Positions 57,799-64,000 of a stretch of 64,000 nucleotides of DNA are shown here, piece by piece. The position numbers were made by a program, and so were the translations under genes. The stretch covers positions 2,108,001 through 2,172,000 of the forward strand of contig NC_064679.1 in NCBI RefSeq assembly GCF_023278565.1, written 5' to 3'. Every line of letters begins with the position of its first letter. Within the stretch, counting starts at the first letter, position 1. The stretch is from Colletotrichum lupini (Eukaryota; Ascomycota; Sordariomycetes; Glomerellales; Glomerellaceae). The notes beneath the pieces were generated by a model. That model ran no database searches and was not told the DNA's origin. It worked only from the letters and a program-made list of their open reading frames with translations.

Positions 57799-59138
57799 CT
57801 TAGTTTGAGTTGCCGGAGGTTATTCGGAGAGAGTTTGTGCTCGGTGCGGGTAGGATCGTTGGTTGAAGGCGTCCTAGATGGAAAGAGTGATGATTTTGTA
57901 ACCGATGGGCATATCTTGTATCGCTATCCACTGGGTGCTCTGAAGTGAGATGCGATGATGTGAGCGTGATGCCCCTCCCTTGCCGCACTATGTAATCTCA
58001 CCTGGGCGCGGATGCCCCGGTCGGTTAGTGTAGGGTCGCATGTCAATTAAGGTTAAATGAGACGTTGTGATGGACGTCTCTTACCCTCTCAGTATAGCGA
58101 TTCAAACGAAACATCTTCTCCCAAAGAGTTCGATTGAGATAAAATATCTGTCTAGCTGTGGTTGAGTCTCGTAGTCTTGGAAGTTCAAAAAATCCTGATA
58201 TCCATGACTCTGTCACCGAAGTGACCAAAGTTCACTGCTCCGACCGAAGTTATGCGGGGCTTTGGGCGAGACTTCCCTCAGATCTTGACGTGGAGAAACA
58301 CCGCGTTGACTCCCGCTGCTTGAATACCCTGTCAAAGCCAGTAAGACATCGAATATTCGAGGCTGGGAGAAAGTGATAAGTTCAACATTTACAGAGTCCT
58401 GATCTGCCAATAGGCTTCATCAGCAGCTGTACCTCTGTTCCAAATTTTCTCCAAAGGCTATACAAGCCTTCTCATTGTTCTTAAGTTCGCGGGCGCGAAG
58501 GACGATCGGCGCCCATATTCCACGTCGTGAGTAATGTTACTGCCCTAGGTATTCAACAAATCTTTTTCGCTATACAGTTCATGTCAAAGGAACTCAGAAA
58601 CATATCTGTACAGCCGTCATGATCACTGCAGAATATGGACCCACTCCAGTTTCAACCAATTGTGTAGATCGAGAATGTCACCAGTCCTCATACCAAAATG
58701 GTCTTGCATCTTCTCCAAGCGTTAATCAACCGCTGGCATATGCATTCTTGCCAAAAAGCCGTGCCCCAGTTCCTAGGCACCATGGCCATTATCAAATGTA
58801 CCTTCTGTTTCCCCAAAATCGGATCAAGCTTGTAGAATCGTGCAGTTAGCTGCTTACAGGGCAAAGAGTCCGCTATGACCGATCGGCGTTAGCTGCCTAG
58901 ATTGACGTGGTCACAGAAACCGGGAAGGATTCGACATTCCAGGACAGATCTTTCTATCTGTCGACAACATCGCCAGTCCGAGCACTACAGAATCGTGGCC
59001 TTTCGTGGACTGGAACGGTATATAACGCGGCACTTTCTCGTGCCATAATCTCACAATTCTCGAATCTTGTCCGAGCCATGTTTGCAGACTGGATGCAAAG
59101 CCAATGATTAATCAACTTTATCAGCCCGCCTTGAAACA
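57799..59138. other. divergent intergenic region
   Basis: 1.3 kb between the starts of the glycosyltransferase (-) and the leucine-rich secreted protein (+). Only frames below 80 codons, none recognisable. Confidence 0.5.
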
Positions 59139-60524
59139 ATGCAACCATTTTCCCGCGGTTTACTCTTCTTCTCCCTCCTCGTACTCGCTGCTGCCAAATG
59201 CCCAACATACATCGACACCGTAGTTCCGTCAGGGCAAACCCGTCGCTATGGCAATCGCGAGCCCGGCGACCCCATCCTGGCAACCATGCACGACGTCCAC
59301 AAAACCCTCTCAGACTGCGACTCCATCAAAAGTCTCAAACTCCGCGTCACCAGCCTAGGGTGCTCTGAACATCCTGACCGCTGGAACTTCCCACTCGACC
59401 TAGCGTCTGGGTCCACATACCCCTCAGAGCTGGAGTCACTAGACCTAGAGGGCTATCATTTTGGCGATCGGATATGGGACGAGATCCAGGAGCCGCCGTT
59501 TCGAACAGGTTCCAAGTTTTGGGATAGGATGGAGTGGATTGGCTCCGGTAGAGTCTGGAAGTGGTTGAGGTATCTCCCGTTATCCGCGGAGCAAAAGATC
59601 AAGACGAATCTGGACTTGTGGCTGGATGCCATGGATTTCGGGAGCATCAAGAATCTTACCCTGAGGCCCAGGATCGACGAGTATCCCTACGTTGCGAAGC
59701 TGGTCCCACACTTGAAATCACTTCAGTCGTTGAAGGTTTATGGCGCCTGGGCAAAAGACCTCATCTTGGGGGTACCTGAGAACTCGTTGACACATCTGTC
59801 GTGGATATTCAGCCACGAGACCGGCGCTTCCGCGTTGCCCATCATACGACACCATGCGCAGTCTCTAACAAGCCTCGAATGGCGCGAGGCGGAAAGCGGG
59901 ACTCGGCAGCGGCGGGTGATGACGGCGGAAGAAATCGTAGAACTCGGCCGCATGGCGCCGAACTTGGAGAGCATTACCCTCGACATCAACCGCAATGGGA
60001 CATGGCCGATGGAGCACTTTGACGCGCTGGTGACCAACTTCCCAAAACTGACCAACATTACAATCTTCTTGGAGTTTGCGAGCGAGTGCCGGCGACAGCT
60101 TGGTGCCTCCACGGAGGGGATCTATGGCTACGAGCAATGGAAGATGGGTGAGGCGTCGGATTGCGGTAGCGGGATAGAGTCCATGGCCCAGCCGCCGCTG
60201 GAGATTGAACAGGCCAAGCAGCTGTGGGGACAGTTGCGGGAGAAGAAGGTTGGGGATTTGCTGAAGAAGGTCGTTTTCTATGCGGGTGACTGGGAGAGGC
60301 CGTGGGATGGGCCGATGGCTGAGAACGAATGGCTCGAGGGTAGGAGATCGTTCTTCTGGTGTGAGGCTTCGGACAACCCGCCGAAAAGATATAATGGAGG
60401 GTGTGTGGGGATGATAGCGGATGTTCCTACGAGGCGTAGTTCCTCTGGGTATGATGAAGACGGATGGGATGCTCCGGGTTGGCAAAGCGATTTGGCTCGG
60501 CGAGCCATGCGGATGGAGCTTTGA
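59139..60524 (+). CDS. secreted protein with leucine-rich-like repeats, function unknown
   Basis: An intronless frame of 461 residues. A clear signal peptide (1-19, ending A-A-A) is followed by Cys21. The body has irregular repeats of the type S-L-K-L-R-V, L-E-S-L-D-L, L-Q-S-L-K-V, L-T-S-L-E-W, L-E-S-I-T-L and L-T-N-I-T-I, spaced about 25-50 residues apart, like the LRR part of fungal F-box proteins but without an F-box and exported. Two or three N-x-S/T sites fit secretion. The C-terminal quarter is Trp-rich and acidic. Related secreted leucine-rich proteins occur across Sordariomycetes without known role. The ATG at 59139 has A at -3 and directly starts the signal peptide. Confidence 0.82.
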   Translation: MQPFSRGLLFFSLLVLAAAKCPTYIDTVVPSGQTRRYGNREPGDPILATMHDVHKTLSDCDSIKSLKLRVTSLGCSEHPDRWNFPLDLASGSTYPSELESLDLEGYHFGDRIWDEIQEPPFRTGSKFWDRMEWIGSGRVWKWLRYLPLSAEQKIKTNLDLWLDAMDFGSIKNLTLRPRIDEYPYVAKLVPHLKSLQSLKVYGAWAKDLILGVPENSLTHLSWIFSHETGASALPIIRHHAQSLTSLEWREAESGTRQRRVMTAEEIVELGRMAPNLESITLDINRNGTWPMEHFDALVTNFPKLTNITIFLEFASECRRQLGASTEGIYGYEQWKMGEASDCGSGIESMAQPPLEIEQAKQLWGQLREKKVGDLLKKVVFYAGDWERPWDGPMAENEWLEGRRSFFWCEASDNPPKRYNGGCVGMIADVPTRRSSSGYDEDGWDAPGWQSDLARRAMRMEL

Positions 60525-60556
60525 AGTGGAGGACTCTTGGAGATAAAGCGGAATAA
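60525..60556. other. 32-base convergent gap
   Basis: The stop codons of the secreted LRR-like gene and the bZIP gene lie only 32 bases apart on opposite strands, so their 3' untranslated regions must overlap. Confidence 0.75.
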
Positions 60557-61693
60557 TCAAGACGGTGTTTCGTGTGATCCAGATGTTGCCTCTCCCTCCG
60601 CGCGAGCGTCCCTGTCCATGAGCTCTCTGACCCAACTTCCGATGCCGACGGAGACGCAGACGGTACTCCATCTAGGCCCGTCACCGAAGCACACAAAGTT
60701 CTGAGACAGCCAGCCCACAAGCCCCTGCATCATCTCCCCATCAGAGGACGTCCCCTTTCCCTCCGCAACATCCTGCATCCTCACAGCCTGATCAGTCGTA
60801 ATCTGGCTGAGAATGTTCCCCGCAACCTCCTGCGGCGTCTTCCAGTACCTGCTCGGCCTCCCCTTCTTCTCGCACTCATCGCCTGCGAGCTGGTAGACCT
60901 GCGTGCAGGTACGCTCGGCGAACTGGTCCGAGAGCTTGCGGAACATGTACCCCTTGTTCTTGTAGTCCATCCTCGCCTGGGCGAGCGATAGGAGATACTT
61001 GCGGTCGGTGAGATGCTTGGAGTGGCTGAACACGCGGTCCAGGGCTTTGATTGCGGGAGGCGAGGGGCGGGCGTCCCAGAGGTCGACGGTGTAGTTCATG
61101 GCGGACCAGAAGATGCAGCCGGCGAGGGTGTGCATGCCCGGGCCGAGGTAGGGGACGATGTCGAGCGGTGGTTCGAGGATGCGGATGAGGCGGTCTGTGT
61201 CTACCCAGAGGCCGTAGTCTAGACGGGGGCTCGATCTGCCGCTGGCACGGAGGCGCCGTTCTGATGTCGATGATGGGTCTTTCGGCACTATTGAGGACTG
61301 GGCTGTTGCTGGTGGCGGCGGTGGTGTTGTCCGGGACAGATTATCGGGTGGTGATTGTGATGGTCCTAATTCTTCAACATCGTGATCGTCGACGTCATTC
61401 ATGGCATCATCTTCAGTGACATTGGCGAGTTCTCGTGCGCGACGGAGTGCGGCTCTCAGATCATTTGATGTGGGCTGTCCCTTGAGAGCACTACTGATCT
61501 CGGCTATGACATCCTTGAGATTTCTATTCTCCTCTTCGAGCTTCTGAACCTTGGAAGCATGTCGCTTGCGGTACTCGCGCTGAGCAATGACACCGCGCTC
61601 ACGACGCCGGACCTGGGTCGAGTTAGCGAATCATGTCCATAGCCTGGGCGGATAGCTTATGGGTTACATTACCTCGGCGTCGGCTGGACTCAT
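60557..61693 (-). CDS. bZIP transcription factor with DUF3425-like C-terminal domain
   Basis: Exons on the - strand are 61693-61673 and 61612-60557 (intron of 60 bases, donor GTAATG), giving 358 residues. A 7-residue first exon leads into a basic region of the fungal atypical type (R-R-R-E-R-G...Q-R-E-Y-R-K-R-H) at about 8-28, followed by a short leucine-zipper-like heptad region with E-E-E-N-R-N-L-K. After a Pro/Ser-rich linker the C-terminal 220 residues match the layout of DUF3425 (D-x-G-L-W-V-D, L-x-P-x-L-D-I-V-P-Y, Y-x-F-R-x-L-x-D-Q-F-A-E-R-T). The usual Asn of the basic region is not seen at its expected place, as in several bZIP/DUF3425 proteins. It is a nuclear DNA-binding regulator; the target genes are unknown. 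The start is the first ATG after a poly-purine leader. Confidence 0.85.
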
Positions 61694-61949
61694 TCCTTTT
61701 TTTTCTTCTTTTTTTCTTTTTTGGTACGGTCTCGTTATGGGTGTCAGTCGTTAAAGCAAGTGACCGGGCTCAACCATGGGCCGAGTCAACGTTATCTCGG
61801 ATGAGAAATGTCGTAGGTGGTTTTGTCTTTGTTGGCGTCGAGGAAGGATTAATCAGGGGCGAGGATATTCTGCCAGCAGCTCCCGCTATTCTACCACTAA
61901 GTATAGCTACGGCCGCTACACGACCGCCGGTCTTAGGTATATACGTAAG

Positions 61950-64000
61950 CTAGGCTCTGTACAGTTAGTATTTAAATAAATTAGACTAATTAGAGGCCGT
62001 TAATTAACTTATAGTTAATTAAATTATTTTAGTAAAAAATACGATAATTAACGAATTAGCCTAATTTAATATAATTAACGAAGTAGCTTAATTAACTACT
62101 TAATTAACTACTTAATTAATTACTTAATTAATTATTGATTACTTTATATAGCTTATAGCCCGTAATTTAGTAACTTCTTTTACTTTAGCCTCGTATTCTA
62201 TTTTAGCCTCGTACTTATTAATAAGTCTATTTATTTTATTTTTTATTATAAAATTAATATTATAAGTATAATCCTTATTAGCTAAATTTTATAATATATT
62301 TAATTACGTAAAATTACTAATTAATTAAAATCGTAACTTTATAAGCGTTAGTAACTAAGGAGCCCCTATAAAATTAATTATATTATTATTAATTATATTA
62401 ATTACTTTGTTAATAATAACCCGCTAGTACTTCTATTAAATTTTTATATTAAGCTCGTACGTATTAAAATCGTATATAATCTTAAGGCTTTATTAAGTAG
62501 AAGTAGCCCTACTTAGCGTTGAAAGTATTATTAATAATAGTAGTGCTAATATAGGTATTATTTTTGCGTATTTAGTAACTTTTTTATATTTAAATATAAA
62601 GAGCTCTTATTTAAAAAAGGTATTTTAATTAATAATTAGCTTTTTTAACTTACTTACTATAATTACTATAATACCCGCTATAGAGCCCTATAAGTAACCC
62701 TTATTTTAGATTTATAAGGGATTAAGTAGGGGAATAAAAGTATTATTATTAATAATAAGCTCTAAGCGTTATTAAAACTAATATAAGTAGATCTCTTTTA
62801 GTAATATTAAAGTACCGTCCTTAATATATTACTAAAGGACGTAATAATAAGGTAGTTTATAAATAGTTCGAATTAAGTAATATACGTACTTTTTTAAGGC
62901 CTTTTTCATAAACCTAAATTTAGCTATTTACTTAGCGTACTAAGTTTTTATAAAAGTTATTTAAAAGTATTATAATATATATATAAACGTACTTTTTTTT
63001 AAAATAATCCCGTAATAGTACTTAATACCTTAGCTTAGTAACGGGTTTAATAAACGCTAATTATAGCCGCTTAACTTATTTAAAAAATAACTAATTTATT
63101 AAATACGGTTTTAAAGTTGCTTATATAATAGTAAACTCGTACTTTAATACTCGTATATAAGGATTTAATAATTAATATAATTAAGTAACCGAAGTACTTA
63201 ATTTAGTTAACTTAAATAAGTACGAGTTTTTTATATTACGGCTTAAGCTAAGTATTAATAATATAATCGACTATTATTATAAGGTACTTAGTAATTTAAA
63301 ATTCGAATAATTAGTTATAGTATATAACTATTAATTAGCTATAGAGGAGATTACCCTAATTTATAAGGAATTATTAAAAATAAGGGTTATATATAATTAT
63401 ATTAATCTCGTCCCTCGTAGCCGGGCTAAAGTAATACTAGGTCCGGGTTAGTATATTAAAATTAATATATTAATAATAAAGTACGTATAGTACTATTTTA
63501 AATTAAGTATTATTATTAAGGGTATTAAGTAGAGTAATCTTACGATCCGTATACGTAACTTATAAAAAGGGAATTTCGTAGGCCCGGAGTAATACTAATA
63601 ACCAGTTAATAACTTAATTATAGTTAGCTTTTCTTTTACTAAATAAAAAGTAGCTCGCGACTTAGAAAGTATAATTATTATTAATTACTTTATAAATATT
63701 AAATAATAGTATATTAAATTAGTTAGTTTTATATATAGAATCTATTAATAGAACATCCGGATATTATTAAAATAGGGAAATTATAATAATAAGTACGATA
63801 AATAAGCTCGTAATATAGCTTACGTCGTTACGTTAAAAGTAGTATTAGTACTTTATTAAATTACGTAATTAGTTAAATAATTACTTAATAAGGGTCCTAC
63901 TATTTAATTCGTCATAATAATAAGTAATTAATATATTAAATATATTACGGACGACGATATTACTATAATTACTACTTTTTAATTATAAGCTCAAAAGGAT
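61950..64000. mobile_element. AT-rich RIP-degraded repeat block running off the window
   Basis: From about 61950 CA/TG dinucleotides vanish and TA dominates, as in the blocks described above. No open frame or domain can be read. It does not visibly align with the two retrotransposon copies, so it is another repeat type. The left border lies about 260 bases upstream of the bZIP start. Confidence 0.6.
62093..62145. repeat. imperfect 12-bp tandem repeat
   Basis: Four tandem units of CTTAATTAACTA / CTTAATTAATTA type lie in the AT-rich block. The unit is itself nearly palindromic (TTAATTAA). Confidence 0.6.

Noticed and set aside
1..64000. CRISPR arrays, bacterial operons, viral genes or a toxin system
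   Set aside because: No regularly spaced repeats or viral replication or capsid-like frames were seen. Introns, RIP and gene families all indicate a fungal nuclear chromosome.
62000..64000. A third copy of the same LTR retrotransposon
   Set aside because: None of the LTR, polypurine or internal landmarks of the two copies could be found in this block by eye.

Overview
The window looks like nuclear DNA of a filamentous ascomycete (Pezizomycotina, probably a Sordariomycete; the species cannot be told from sequence). Genes have short introns (50-105 bases) with GT..AG ends and CTRAY-like branch sites. Typical fungal families are present: Zn2Cys6 regulator, BTB protein, bZIP, AA11 and GH12 enzymes. 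GC-balanced gene islands alternate with very AT-rich blocks in which CA/TG dinucleotides are nearly gone and TA is in excess, the mark of repeat-induced point mutation (RIP).

Layout. 1-8643: a multi-pass membrane protein (-), an AA11 chitin-type LPMO with a C-terminal Cys-rich module (+), and the 5' part of a secreted-protein gene (+). 8644-17314: a RIP-mutated LTR retrotransposon (-). 17315-23900: a segment with a BTB gene, another AT-rich block with a decayed tRNA-like sequence, and the 3' part of the same secreted-protein gene, now on the other strand. 23901-30630: a second copy of the retrotransposon, in opposite orientation. 31069-36444: FAD monooxygenase, Zn2Cys6 regulator and a GH12 endoglucanase. 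38572-38660: an intron-containing tRNA. 40120-53139: an oxidative group made of two FMN-dependent NtaA/DszA-type monooxygenases, an anion:cation symporter, a Baeyer-Villiger monooxygenase and an UNC93-like transporter. 54397-61693: acetyl-CoA hydrolase/transferase, an intronless GT1 glycosyltransferase, a secreted leucine-rich protein and a bZIP/DUF3425 regulator. 61950-64000: a further AT-rich block.

Central observation. The two retrotransposon copies have exchanged target-site duplications. CAAGC flanks the outer left end (8639-8643) and, as its reverse complement GCTTG, the inner end of the right copy (23896-23900). ATAAG flanks the inner end of the left copy (17315-17319) and, as CTTAT, the outer right end (30631-30635). 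This is what recombination between two inverted copies leaves behind: 17315-23900 has been inverted. The left copy had first inserted in an exon of a secreted-protein gene. Taking out the element and one CAAGC and flipping the segment joins both gene parts in frame, predicting 455 residues. So one effector-like gene was broken first by insertion, then by a structural inversion that moved its 3' half about 15 kb away.

The 40-53 kb genes look like a catabolic or detoxification group: uptake or efflux (two transporters) plus three flavin oxygenases, with a flavin monooxygenase and a Zn2Cys6 regulator a few kb upstream. That they act together is inference; no substrate can be read from the sequence. 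Intron models were built by hand from splice sites, frame and family fit.
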